This document shows positions 14,701 to 24,900 of a stretch of DNA of 64,000 bases, piece by piece (the stretch's first letter is position 1; each line of letters starts with the position of its first letter). Position numbers and translations under genes: made by a program. The notes under the pieces are model-generated. The model did not search any database. It was not told where the DNA came from and saw nothing but the letters and a program-made list of their open reading frames with translations. Source of the DNA: Tubulanus polymorphus (lineage: Eukaryota > Nemertea > Palaeonemertea > Tubulaniformes > Tubulanidae); the NCBI RefSeq assembly GCF_964204645.1, contig NC_134034.1, positions 12,591,962-12,655,961 of the forward strand, written 5' to 3'.

Positions 14701-16368
14701 TATTTTCGCTCGTTAAGTTAGAAATCTTCCTTATTCTAAACGAGATATTGTAACCGGCTGATGATATTGCAAACATTTTAATATGAAATTGTAGATGTGA
14801 CGATATCATAAAGGGGATGTTACGAAGCAACTTTTGACAACCTGTGGAACAATTAGGCCAACAACCGTGGAATAATGAGGCCAACAACTATGGACCAATT
14901 AGACCACAATTAGAAGTTTGGAATGAAGTCTATTAAAACCTATAGTCTGAGGAGGTAAATTCAGTCATTAACACTACCACTGAATGTTTTAGTACAATCA
15001 ACTATGGCTAATTGAAATGTTGTTTGTGTTCATTGTGAATTCAACGCAATAAAATATTGACACAATAATAGTGAAGTTCAGCAGTGAAAGTGTTTGTTCA
15101 GAGTTCTCACACACACAAACAGTAGTGCATTACAACTGAGGAGTAAATATATAGGCCTACCGACCGGCCGCTCTAAACCACTCGGTCTAATCAACTAGCA
15201 AAACATCCAGTTCCACAGTAATGTGAGTTAGGGTTAACTCTGAGCTAAAATGAGTTTCAATGAGTTAACTCTGAGTCAAATCTTAACACAGAACTGTGGA
15301 ACTGGGTCCTGTGTCCTACCTAGCAGCTAGCCTGAATACAAGACATTCTTTGGGAAACAATGGGGTAGCTACTGGTACTCACAATATCAACTTAGGGCAT
15401 TATTCCCTAGACCACTGAAGTCAATAGGTCATTGAAATTAATTTTGCCCAGATGCATGCCGCCCGCCCGCCTGATTTTTTATTCACCTGATCGGCATATT
15501 TCGACGCTGTTGGTTTCAAGTAACCGTTCGCTTCCTCCGTAAAACCGTCATGTGACCAGTACGAATAATCGAATGCAAATTTTTTCTTGTTGCCCTTGTT
15601 TGCCGGGTCGGAAATTTCGGTCGTGCTTCCAGACATCGAAATGATGAGTTTCGCGTTGCGAGCATTTTCACGTTGGTTGTGAGGAGAAGGGAGTTAAGGG
15701 TATTTCGAAAAATCATCGACACAGACAGGGGTTCACCCACTCCCGCAGTGGTTCTCTGTCACCAACCACCCAGACACAGGATCATTCAAATATTTTCAGC
15801 ATCCGTGGTACATCTGACAAAGGTTCTTGGTGAACACAGGGGATCGAGTCAGTAGGCCAGGGCTCGGGTCACTTTCCAGGACACCCAACCTGCTGACTTA
15901 ACAACCCACAGGGACTCGACACAAAAGAATTTTGACCCTAGAGTATCCTAGGTACGATATATAAAAAGCCTTTTTATATATCGTACCTAGGATACTGGGG
16001 TCAAAATCCTTATGGTTAGGTGTCAAGTCCCTGTAATACCAACCTGCAACTGAGACGCAGTTATAGTTGCAGGATCACTTTCCTGACTGTCTAAAAGTTA
16101 GTTTATCATCAAAAATTTATATTTATCATCATTTACACGCGGAATCCCTTATTAATTAGCATTCAATCATATCAACAAGTGATTAACATCTACACAACTG
16201 AATGGAAAACGATCAGACTACATTTTTGCGTTTATTTTCACGCTCGACTTCGTCGCGGTTCCAATTTGTCGCTGTAAAATCAAAAGATATTTAATCCCTA
16301 TAAATGATTAATGGATAAAAGGATATGAATGGTCTGACCCTGACGGCTACTTTCACGTTTTCACCCAT
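5701..16368 (-). CDS. KIF28: Kinesin-3 family motor, KIF28-like, 26 exons, 977 aa
   Basis: Plus-end microtubule motor of the KIF28/KIF1 group. Exons 5' to 3': 16368-16327, 15678-15487, 14644-14512, 14388-14306, 13829-13715, 13613-13502, 13143-13039, 12949-12816, 12731-12661, 12099-12039, 11953-11765, 11394-11279, 11107-10929, 10856-10728, 10216-10056, 9673-9525, 8617-8483, 8395-8260, 8137-8055, 7766-7698, 7610-7500, 7156-7016, 6789-6772, 6143-6066, 5985-5929, 5835-5701. The motor domain covers about residues 1-350: VAVRVRPF at the start, P-loop GQTGSGKS at 105-112, switch I NMNATSSR near 220, switch II LVDLAG at 255-260. An FHA domain follows (about 470-565), then a KIF1-like central region (DPFWEP near 705) and a coiled-coil tail. 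A Gly6-Ala6 tract sits at 387-398 just after the motor. The 18-nt exon 6789-6772 (ATGGDA) may be optional. The start has good context and no competing upstream ATG. KIF28 identity rests on remembered resemblance; another kinesin-3 is possible. Confidence 0.9.
6208..6512. repeat. Family A inverted-repeat element interrupted by a family B element
   Basis: The outer sequence matches the 1222-1332 copy at both ends (CCGGTTTTATAGACTGG ... CCAGTCTAT). It is broken in the TTAGCCCC region by a family B element at 6285-6475, which begins GGGCCAGTTGCACAGTC and ends in its near complement. The insertion order is therefore A first, B later. Confidence 0.75.
6378..6399. repeat. Short interstitial telomere-type run (TTAGGG)3
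   Basis: A little over three TTAGGG units sit at the centre of the family B element. Other B copies (22424, 57848) read straight from AGTTCTATAG into CCAATCTAAC at this point, so the run looks inserted. Confidence 0.7.
7256..7480. repeat. Cluster of TGATGTCATAGGGG-type inverted-repeat ends
   Basis: GATGATGTCATAGGGAG and GATGACATCATAGGGGGATTC occur in the KIF28 intron between exons 7156 and 7500, with shared flanks (TTCATGTAGGCCGCC, TTCATAGAGGCGGCC). The same core recurs near 2925, 22380, 39986, 40045, 40120, 57745, 59508-59950 and 62270. Confidence 0.55.
7775..8005. repeat. Minisatellite, about 24-bp unit (ACATGTACATGTCAAAAATA)
   Basis: Roughly ten degenerate copies lie just upstream of the acceptor of KIF28 exon 7766-7698. 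Read on the minus strand, the unit ends TTTTGTATTTTT, so the last copy doubles as the pyrimidine tract of that acceptor. Confidence 0.8.
8639..9105. repeat. Minisatellite, 72-bp unit, about six copies
   Basis: The unit runs from ATCGGATTAGGATTCC through ATTACGAGGATTAC to CGCCCGTCTGCCGCGG. Copies differ by few bases and one is shortened. It lies just upstream of the KIF28 exon 8617 acceptor. The unit is a multiple of three, which produces long but meaningless open frames on both strands. Confidence 0.9.
9160..9305. repeat. Inverted-repeat element, family C (GCCAGTTGCTCAAA ends)
   Basis: Contains the family landmarks GTTAACCAGTGGATAGTTG, ACAATTAAAA.TTCATTGTTAC and GGTATTTATCCG. Similar copies lie near 9851-9968, 23213-23328, 24602-24956, 26375-26492, 48322-48440 and 61966-62221, with a partial copy at 37370-37433 and the first bases of another at 63991. 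Confidence 0.65.
12190..12568. repeat. Three fold-back elements in series
   Basis: Two family B copies (about 12190-12317 and 12316-12457, with GACTTAAG arms) are followed by a related fold-back at about 12462-12568 whose ends read CCAGTTCCACAGTT and its complement. All lie in the KIF28 intron between exons 12099 and 12661. A further copy of the last type is at about 15208-15308. Confidence 0.65.
13979..14199. mobile_element. 221-bp MITE with TAA target duplication, copy 1
   Basis: Terminal inverted repeats of about 33 bp begin GGCTAAAC and include GATACCTTGTTTCTCCGC at both ends. The element is flanked by TAA at 13976-13978 and 14200-14202. The inside holds three GCGGCCGGGTC-type blocks. 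A 3-bp TWA duplication is typical of PIF/Harbinger elements. It has no coding capacity and lies in a KIF28 intron. Confidence 0.85.
15679..16326 (-). other. U12-type AT-AC intron (KIF28 intron 1, 648 nt)
   Basis: On the minus strand the intron begins ATATCCTTTT, an exact U12 5' splice-site consensus, and ends CTCCTCAC. A branch-site-like CCCTTAAC lies about 15 bases before the end, within the U12 spacing range. No GT-AG alternative gives an open frame. This junction joins VAVRVRPF to NQRENARN, restoring the invariant kinesin N-terminus. It should be spliced by the minor spliceosome. Confidence 0.9.
15910..16032. repeat. Near-perfect palindrome inside the AT-AC intron
   Basis: Arms 15943-15968 and 15970-15995 are exact 26-bp complements around one central base. 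Pairing continues outward with a few mismatches (TTTTGACCC with GGGTCAAAA; AGGGACTCGACAC with GTGTCAAGTCCCT). It is probably a small fold-back transposon; no target duplication was identified. Confidence 0.85.
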
Positions 16369-16893
16369 GTTTCAACTGCTACCGTTCATTCAAGTGCTTT
16401 GGGATGTAAACAGCAGTATTGCTATGCCGACGTCCAGTATTGGTTTAACGGAACCACGCGCGCTGACGCGGGTGGAGGATTCCGAATCTGACAACAGCCG
16501 CAACTGGCGTCTCAATGCACCGTCAGGTGCTGCCGCTATGCTAGAGCAAGCCCTCGCATGCCAGGGTAAAATCTTTAAGTTAGAAACCCTCGCATGCTTG
16601 TTTAAAAGCTGTACACACTTTCCTGATGGTCAGTTTTACACAGGGATAAACTGATAAATCAAATCGACTTTACATTCGACTTTGAGAGTTAATCATGTGT
16701 TTGCTGAACTCTGCTGGGTGGGATTCGGCTATCCATGCTTATGATGCGAGGTTCAGTCATGAGTCAACCGAATTAGTCTTTAGAAAATCCAAACCAGTCA
16801 CCAGTCATTTGCAAAAAATGAAGCTTGATAAGTCCCTTAGCGACTGATTGCTGAACACAAAAATGATTTCCATTGAGAAAGAAAAAATGGGAG

Positions 16894-16900
16894 AAAAAAA
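16894..16900 (-). terminator. Pol III terminator of tRNA-Asn
   Basis: A run of seven T on the minus strand starts five bases after the tRNA 3' end, the usual RNA polymerase III stop signal. Confidence 0.85.
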
Positions 16901-16905
16901 CAGAT

Positions 16906-16979
16906 CGCCCCTGGGTGGGCTTGAACCACCAGCCTTTCGGTTAACAGCCGAACGCGCTAACCAATTACGCCACAGAGGC
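16906..16979 (-). tRNA. trnN-GUU: tRNA-Asn, anticodon GUU
   Basis: The 74-nt cloverleaf has a 7-bp acceptor stem (GCCTCTG with CAGGGGC), discriminator G, and anticodon loop CTGTTAA with GTT at 16943-16945. The anticodon stem is TTCGG/CCGAA and the T-arm contains GGTTCAAGCCC. The internal A box (TGGCGTAATTGG) and B box are intact. No intron and no encoded CCA, as expected for a eukaryotic gene. Confidence 0.96.
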
Positions 16980-17113
16980 ACTTGATACACGAGGCCGATT
17001 CGAGATGAAATAAAGGTTGAAGTCAAGTGAATCCTTCCCGAGAACAGTAGCGCCTGACATCACTTCCGTCAAATGAATGATGATATTCTTTGCGTTGTTT
17101 CGATGATTATTTC

Positions 17114-19943
17114 ATGTCGACTTTTAAACGATTTCATTCGTTTATCGGTCATATATTCACGACAGGTACATCAGCAGTAACCGCACCAGCAGCAGCAGCT
17201 ACGGCACCAGCAGCGCGGGACACTACTACCGCTTCAGCAGCAGACGGCGCCATGAAATCTGAATTATTATCAAATTCAAACCAACAACAACAACAAAAAC
17301 AACAACATTTACCACCACCACCAACAACTCCCGATCAGTGTCAGAAAATACGATCCTCTATTTCCACGAGTTCTCTTCTTCCTCCTTCTCCCGTGTTATC
17401 ATTATCGCTCTTATCATCGCCATCATCGCTTTGTTTAGAATATGATTCGCCACTGACGACGACTGCTTCCACCAACAATAATCTAGTCGAATCTCCTAGC
17501 AACCATCATCGTAAAAATTACAACAACAATAAAAGCGGTGTCTCGACGACGACGGATATGTTGACGGTCGTTAACGGACACGCTGCGGCAAGCGAGGATC
17601 AGCGGAATACGTCGGCCGGAGGAGGAGCGGCCGTCGCTACGAAGGAGAGCGCGCCGGTCGTCGTGGACGAGATCAACGACGTCAAACAACTGAAAGAGTT
17701 GCTGTTACTGCACCTCGATATGATACAACATCAACAACAGCTTCTGATCGCGAGAGATCAACAGATTAAATCATTATCAACCGAGAAAGAGAATGTGAGT
17801 ATTCGACCTGCACGAGGGGGGGGTGGCGAGGAACTGGGGATGACCCCCCTAGTTCCCGGGGGGAGGGTGAAAGCTTGTCTTGTAACCAGGTTGGATACAG
17901 AGGCCAATTTTGAAGAATTTGTCACATAAAATTGGCACTTTGAAGTCGAAAAAAAAAACTAGTTTATAAAAATGGCGTCTCCACACCTACTCCTGAACTG
18001 AAATGCGCCTATTATCTTTGTTGAGACAAAATAAATGAGAACACTGAATAAAAGTCCCCCGGATCGGTCAACGGTTCACTGCGACCGGACTCGTGATCTC
18101 TCGTCAATGGGTCGTCGGTTTTAAAATCGTTGATTCATTTTCAGTTGATGTGTCGTCTGGAGCGCATGGAGAGACGTTTGGCTCTGATGAAAAAAGAACA
18201 AGGAATTCTCGACACTCCGGAGAAATTACAGCAGACGCCGCGAACTCCGACGAACGCTGCTCCGGAGAAAAACACTTCTAAAAGGTAGGCCTACATTTGA
18301 ATTATTATTAGTACTGATACTTTCTGATAGGTGGCGAACTAGTCTTCAAATTTGAAAGTAGAATCAAGTACAAAGAGGATTAGTACTTGATTTATCGGAT
18401 TGATTTCGAGCTGATATTCGTCACTTGTTTCGTATTTTTTTCAGGAAAGCCGAGCACGGCCCGTGGTCGAGTAAACGCACCGTATCGGCTCGATTGTTAG
18501 AACGGGCGCGTAGCAACCAAACACCGTCGAGTAGCATAAAAAAACGCGAACGCTTCCTCAATCGACGACGAATTTTAGACGAACGCAATCCGTTGTCATC
18601 GGCGACCGCGACGACGGCGGACGACGTCGTTAAAACTGAAACGAACGACGACGCGAAGGAGGAACGATGCGTCCCCATGCAAACGGCGTCGACAATGTTG
18701 AAGCCGGTCGCCGAGGACGCGAACGACTCGAATATTCTACGCACTCGAACGGAATACTACGTGCCGTGTGAAGAGTTTACCGAGGAAGAGACTCCGGATA
18801 GTCCTAAACCTACAGCTAAAGTAGAAGGTAAGAGACTCCAAATAGTCATCAAAACGAACAGCTTAAGTAGGTCAGAGACTCTTAACTCTTTGCCTGCCAG
18901 GCCTTTTTTTCAGGAAATGCCGCGCTTTGCCAGGATTTCCATGTTTTTCAGAGATTCATAAAACAAAAACTAAAAGAGATATCATCATCAAATTTGTTTT
19001 ATTTTGTTCTTCTGGTTTTGCTTTTTCATGTAAAATAAGCAGCATTTCTTCTAAAAGTGTTGTTCTTGCCTTCGGATAAATTTAAACTGATAATCCTGGA
19101 TTTTGCTGAAATAGTGGATGAATAATTTGTGTAATTATGTTTCCAGTTCCGTCTTGGAGATATCATCCAATCAGTAACAGTTGGACGTTGGAGGGTACGG
19201 AGAACTTGGAGGATGAAGTTTATATTAAACGCCATCAAAAACCGGAGATCGACGAAAAACGTCGAAAAAGGTAAAAACAAAAAAAACGACATCGGACCGC
19301 TGTTAAATACGTTTCACTTCACCGTCGTTTCGGCTATTAGTTTTAATTTTGCGATATTTTCGTAGATGGGACATACAGCGATTGCGAGAACAAAAAATTC
19401 GCGAGAAATTAAAATCGGGTCGAAGCCGAGATGAGTCGGCGACCAGTTCGCGACAGTCGACCAGTTCGCGCCAATCTCATAACAATAATAAACATACGTT
19501 TAACTCATTTCTACCGGACGTCGACGATCGTAAGTTTTATTAGGAGTTTGATTGACAGGTGGTGGGCGTGGCCCCGTATAAGGAATTCTAATGAAATGTT
19601 GATTTCATGTTGTTTCAGTATTGTATATAGAAATGAATGATAATTTACCAGTTTGTGCATTTGGATATCCAGTTCCTAAAACATCATCACAGTAAGTATA
19701 ACACAGTTCCACCCCTGCTTCGAGTTCCACACATCCACGCATAGTTCAAACCTTGCTTCCAGTTCCTCAGTTCCACCCCTGCTTCTAAGCACCGGTTTAA
19801 AATCAATAATTTGAATTTCAAATTTCAGGCAGTTTCATTTACCGTGGCGTAAAGACAGTAAACCGGAGACGGTCGCTACGACAACGGCAACAACAACGAC
19901 GAATACTCCGCACAAACAAAGAGGGCGCCCTCGTAGAACGTAA
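17114..19943 (+). CDS. MSL1: MSL complex subunit 1 (male-specific lethal 1 homologue), 7 exons, 559 aa
   Basis: Scaffold of the nuclear MSL complex, which acetylates histone H4 Lys16. By family knowledge its coiled coil binds MSL2, and its C-terminal PEHE domain binds the acetyltransferase MOF/KAT8 and MSL3. Exons: 17114-17794, 18145-18284, 18445-18827, 19147-19270, 19366-19529, 19619-19691, 19829-19943. Residues 1-190 are low complexity (Ala, Gln, Pro, Ser). A coiled coil runs from about 200 to 260 (LKELLLLHLDMIQHQQQ ... LMCRLERMERRL). PEHE starts near 402 (VPSWRYHPIS, EIDEKRRKRWDIQRLREQ) and continues to LYIEMNDNLPVCAFG near 498-515. The protein ends GRPRR, an AT-hook-like core. ATG 17114 is the first good in-frame ATG; an earlier start or upstream exon is possible. 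It diverges from KIF28 with tRNA-Asn between. Confidence 0.92.
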
Positions 19944-21901
19944 GACAGCTTTAATCATTCATTCACCACCAGTCATGGAGGCTATTACCGGTGCAATTAT
20001 TCGAACTGTAACTGTAACACGATCGCCTGCGTGCTGCGCTTACAGTCGCGCTGCTTCTAATGGTAACGTATGACACGTTTGTTGGATTAAATCGCGACGG
20101 TCGCTTAGCAACTTCTTAAAATCGGAAATATATTAATCAGAAATAACGAAGATTCGCGAAAAAAAAACAACCAACTGATCTTTCTATCGATAATGTTATA
20201 AATGCTTGTATAATATTGAGAAATAATGATAAGGTTTAACGTACAAAGTTAACTGAATTAAAATGGGATACCGGTAAGGCTACGGGAGGGAAGTGAGAAT
20301 TCAGCGATAATCCACCAGGTGTCGCGCTTCCATCTCTTCTACATTTCAATTAGATTCTCGAGTCAACTTTTCTGATTAGTGAAATCAATTTTCAGTGAAA
20401 TCTATACCATACACTGAAAGGCAATCTGATATCTATCCGATGACTTGTTTGATGATAATTTTTGGATTTGGAAGCGTAAAGATCTTCGCTCGGAATGAAC
20501 CAGTGTTTTGTTGAGCCATCTGGTGAGTGCTGCTGCTGGTATCCATTGTATTGAATATGTATTGGTTACTCGAATATAGAGACGACTTCACCGAGCCGCA
20601 ATTTATGAAAGGAGTTTGACTGAGGAAGGAGGGGGGAAGTGTAGACGCCTCTTCCCTGGTTTGAATATGCTGATTTGGTGTCTAAATCGATCACCAGATG
20701 GAGCTGTTTTTCTACGATCGTCTGCTAACAATGTTTGTATTATAGTTGATTAAGGTCACACTAAGCCACGATCAATTGTTACGTTACCCCGTTACAGACT
20801 GGGCCCGGGTTTTATAAAGCTTATGAGCCTCGACCCTACAGCGTTAGACCAGAGACTACGTCTCAAATTAGTTCTAGTTTAGTTTGAGTTCGTGTTTGGA
20901 TTAAATCCAATTTTCTCTATTCAAGAATCGTTAGAATTTTTGGGTTGAAGTCTTACCCAACAAGGGACAGCAATTAATGTTCGATTATTTTATTGGATTT
21001 TCCGATATAGCGAGATAGGTTTTAATTTGTTTTTAAAAATAAGTTCGAATCGTTCGATGTTTGTTACCGTTTAACGGGATTATGGGGTCGTGAGGGGTGG
21101 GAGGTGGGAGGGGCTCACCAGGGGTGGCAGCTGGAGGGGTGACAGGCAGAAGGGTTTTTACCAGACCGCGCTTGGTCGTACTTTTGCATAAAATCAAAAA
21201 GATGAAAATTGAGAAACATGCTTTTAAATATTAGAGGGTTTGGATAGAGATCTCCTGTAACAGGGGCATTAGGAAGGGGAGTTTGTGGGGATAGAGGGGA
21301 GGATGGGGTATCGAGGGGGGCGAGGGGGAGGATGGTTATCGAAGGGGTAGGACAGGCATCAAGGGGAGACTGACACATTCTTTGCATTTATGTAAATAAA
21401 CCGGAATATTTGTATTTGATTTGATTGATTTTCGTCGCTTTGTAAAAAAGATTTGATTTTAACCGTTGAATTTTGTAAATAAAACGCGCACATATCGTCA
21501 TTAGTTTATGTCAGAAAAAAAAATAATATGTATTTTTTTTATCAATTCTACGGTTCGTCGGTTATCTCAGGAAAATTGACGCTCGCCTCAAATCTCATGG
21601 GACCAACAAATTTCAGATAGCCTCTAGGGGGATAAATCCTCAATCCGGGTGACGACCGCCTTAGTAACAATCAGAAACCATGGTTATAGCTGACATATTT
21701 CAAATCAAAATGTTCTCAGTGATTATTTGCTTCCGCGAAACCAACTTAGCTGAGGTCCTTAAAATTGGACCCAAATGTCTAAAGAAAAACAAAAAGCTAG
21801 TCGTTTTCTCTGCTAGTCAATATAGTTTTGTTTGCTTTCTTTCATGATATTTACATATAGGTCCAGTGTGTGATTTTCAAGGATAAAATGCGGCTCTGTC
21901 G
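19944..21901. other. Convergent 3' region between MSL1 and WDR12
   Basis: No coding exon was recognised. The region is probably mostly MSL1 3' UTR, with WDR12 3' UTR at the right. A G-rich block at 21085-21345 gives the 90-codon minus-strand frame, which is low complexity and has no splice context. Confidence 0.5.
21395..21483 (+). promoter_or_regulatory. Two candidate MSL1 polyadenylation signals
   Basis: AATAAA occurs at 21395-21400 and 21478-21483, about 1.45-1.54 kb after the MSL1 stop and before the WDR12 3' end. If used, the 3' UTR is long. Assigned by position only. Confidence 0.4.
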
Positions 21902-24900
21902 TTATTTCTGCGAGTGTTTGAATATTTTCAAATGATTATCCGCCCCACCCGACAACATCAGGTCGGGTATCGACCAATCGGTGCACAGCACTCGGTCCTC
22001 GTGACCGGTCATATCGTACATCGGAGCCTTCGGGCTGAAAATAGAAAATATTGGACGATTTAAGTTCCTTCCTGCCCGAAACGGTCGAAGACACGCAATT
22101 GGTTAGATCGCAATATCTAAGCGATGAATCAACGATGAATGTGAAATCCAACGATCGTTGAAAAACTAAAAATTTTAATCTAAAATACTGGATATATTTA
22201 GGGTGGTTTCTAACGCCCTTCTTCGGTCTAAAAGAATTTCTCAGACTGCAGAAGCCAGTAGAAACCACCCGAAATATTTCTTATATTTTGAAACAAACTT
22301 TTTAGCCTGTCATGGGATTTTACATTAGTAGGAGCCATATCACTAGTCAATCCCTAAAACATGACTACCTTCATTAATCCCCCTATGATATCACATTATC
22401 TACTACATGTAGTTAGTCATCAGGTGCCGGTTGCATAGTCATAGCTTACACTTAAGATCAGTCTAAGACCAACTAAGTTCTATAGCCAATCTAACAACTT
22501 AAGACCAGTCTTAAGATTTAAGACCACTTTTTGACTTAAGTCACGACTGTGCAACTGGCCCCTGATCTATAGACTCTTCTAGAAAGTAGATACCGGTATG
22601 CAGGGTGCGATCTAAGCACTTATCCGATTGCCCGGGACAAGTATATTATTATAGGGGCAAGTAGGTTATCATTATCACTTGTCCCCCGGGCTAGTGTAAT
22701 TTCATGACACAGAGCTTTTTTTCCCACTCGATACAACGGTGAATTGTGGCCACAAATTGGAATGCCTGTGAAGGGCAAGTAGCTTTTGGAGGGGGCAAGC
22801 GAAATTTCAGATATGCTTGCCCCTCCGGCAAGTGGATTTGGTTCCTTAGATCGGACCCTGGGTATGGCAGTCTTTACAGATCCCCCTACAACGTCATGAG
22901 AAATTAATTGCAATAACGCTGATCTTACCTTCTGACGTCCCAAAGTTTTAACACTGAATCGTAACTGCCGGAGATGAATAGGTTTGGATTGTGTTGAGAC
23001 CAGGAGACCGAGGTCACCCAGCCGGTGTGAGACGTGAATGTACTAGTCACAATACTGTCACCTGAAAAATTACATCATTTATTTATCTAGCTAGCTATGG
23101 GTGCATCAGTTACGGAATCGGGGGAAATAGGTGGGGATCTCGAAGTGGATCTAAATTCACTGATCTTCCCTGCAGGGTATTCGAAATCGACCATTGATTC
23201 TTAGGAACCAGTGGAGTTGCTCAAAGAAACCAGCGGATAAATACCATAGTAACGATGAACTTTTAAGTGTCAATTATGTCAACTATCCACTGGTTAATTC
23301 TAACCAACAACTGAGCAACTGCAGCCCTGCACTCGGAATTCTTTTGACTTAAACCATCACTATTTGCTGATAACAGGGTGCGATCTAAGCACTTGTCCGA
23401 TTGCCCGGGACAAGTATATTCTCATCAGGGCAAGTAGGTAATCATTATCACTTGTCCCCCGGGCTAGTGTAATTTTATGTCACAAAACTTTTTTCCCTCT
23501 CGATACAACGGATGATAGTTACACCAATCGGACTGCCTGTGTAGTAGGGCAAGCAGCTTTTGGAGGGGGCAAGCGAAATTTCAGATGTGCTTGCATTCTA
23601 ATAGGGGAGAGGAGAGAGAAGAGAAACGTAGTTATATTGTTTTGTGGATGCCACAGACTGATGGAGGAGAGAGAAATGTTGATACCTTCGTTTCGTGGAT
23701 CCCACAATCTGATGTGACGATCGGCAGACGCTGAAAGCACCATTTTATTCGCAGTCGAGTACGAAATATCTAAAAACACTTTTACACCATTCTACAAAAT
23801 ACAAAATACTATTCCGTAAAAACCGAACCGCGTAACCAACACCACCTGGCGGCCCGGGAGTGTAACAGTCCTAGAGTAATTAGCTAGAATTAGTTAACTT
23901 TGTCTAATATCTGTGTTACTTTACGATTAAAAAGATTTCATTTGGGGGGCAATTGTCCTGATACCGTAACCAGCACCACCTGGCGGCCCGGGAGTGTAAC
24001 TTACCAACGTAGATTTCTCGCAGCCCTCGTGCAGATCCCATATTTTCATCGTGTGATCCCACGAAGCCGTCAGGATATCCTTATCGTCCAACCATCGAGC
24101 GGACGATATCGATTCTTTATGACCGGAGAACGTCATCACGGGAACCTGCGTCGATACTTTGTGATCCGATTTACGTTTTTTATCCGTATGTTCGTCTCCG
24201 TCTGCTTCCTGATTGGTCGAATCGCTGCTATCTAAAAATCAACACCAAAATTCAAGAGTTAAACCCTTTCAGTGCGTCTACACCGCAGTGTGGTGTATGA
24301 ATCAGTGATGGATTTTGCTAGTACGCCGCACTGCGGTGTATTGATGTAATTAGTAATTATCTCTAATCTAAAGATTAGAACCGTGACATGAATGGTTCGT
24401 CTGCCAATCAACTTTACCTGTATTCCAGATCTTTAATAACGCGTCCCAGGAACCACTGCAAAACTAACACAAAACATCGTAATCATTAATAATCATTCAA
24501 CTGAATCTTGTAACAACAAACTTCAAGGCATCAGAATCTGTTCGTTTTAACCAATATTTATATACACATTGGAATCTTGTCACAACAAACTCCAAGAGAC
24601 CTGGGGCCAGTTGCTCAAAAGTTGGTTAAAGGTAACCGGCCGTTAAATACCATGGTAAGGCTAAACAAAAATGATACCTTGTTTCTCCGCAGCGGCCGGG
24701 TCATTTTTGTAAAATATGATAAAATTTATAAACAGTTCATTTCTATAGCGGCCGGGTCAGTTATGGTAAAATTGATCACGATTTTAAAAAAAAGTAATGT
24801 ATAGGGTAGATAGGCGGCCGGCCGGGTCAACATTTAAGCTCAGTAGAGCGGAGAAACAAGGTATCAATTTTTTTTAGCCTAACAATGAAATTTCATTTGT

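Noticed and set aside
17483-18744. Minus-strand frames of 68 and 107 codons in the MSL1 region
   Set aside because: Antisense to confirmed MSL1 exons.
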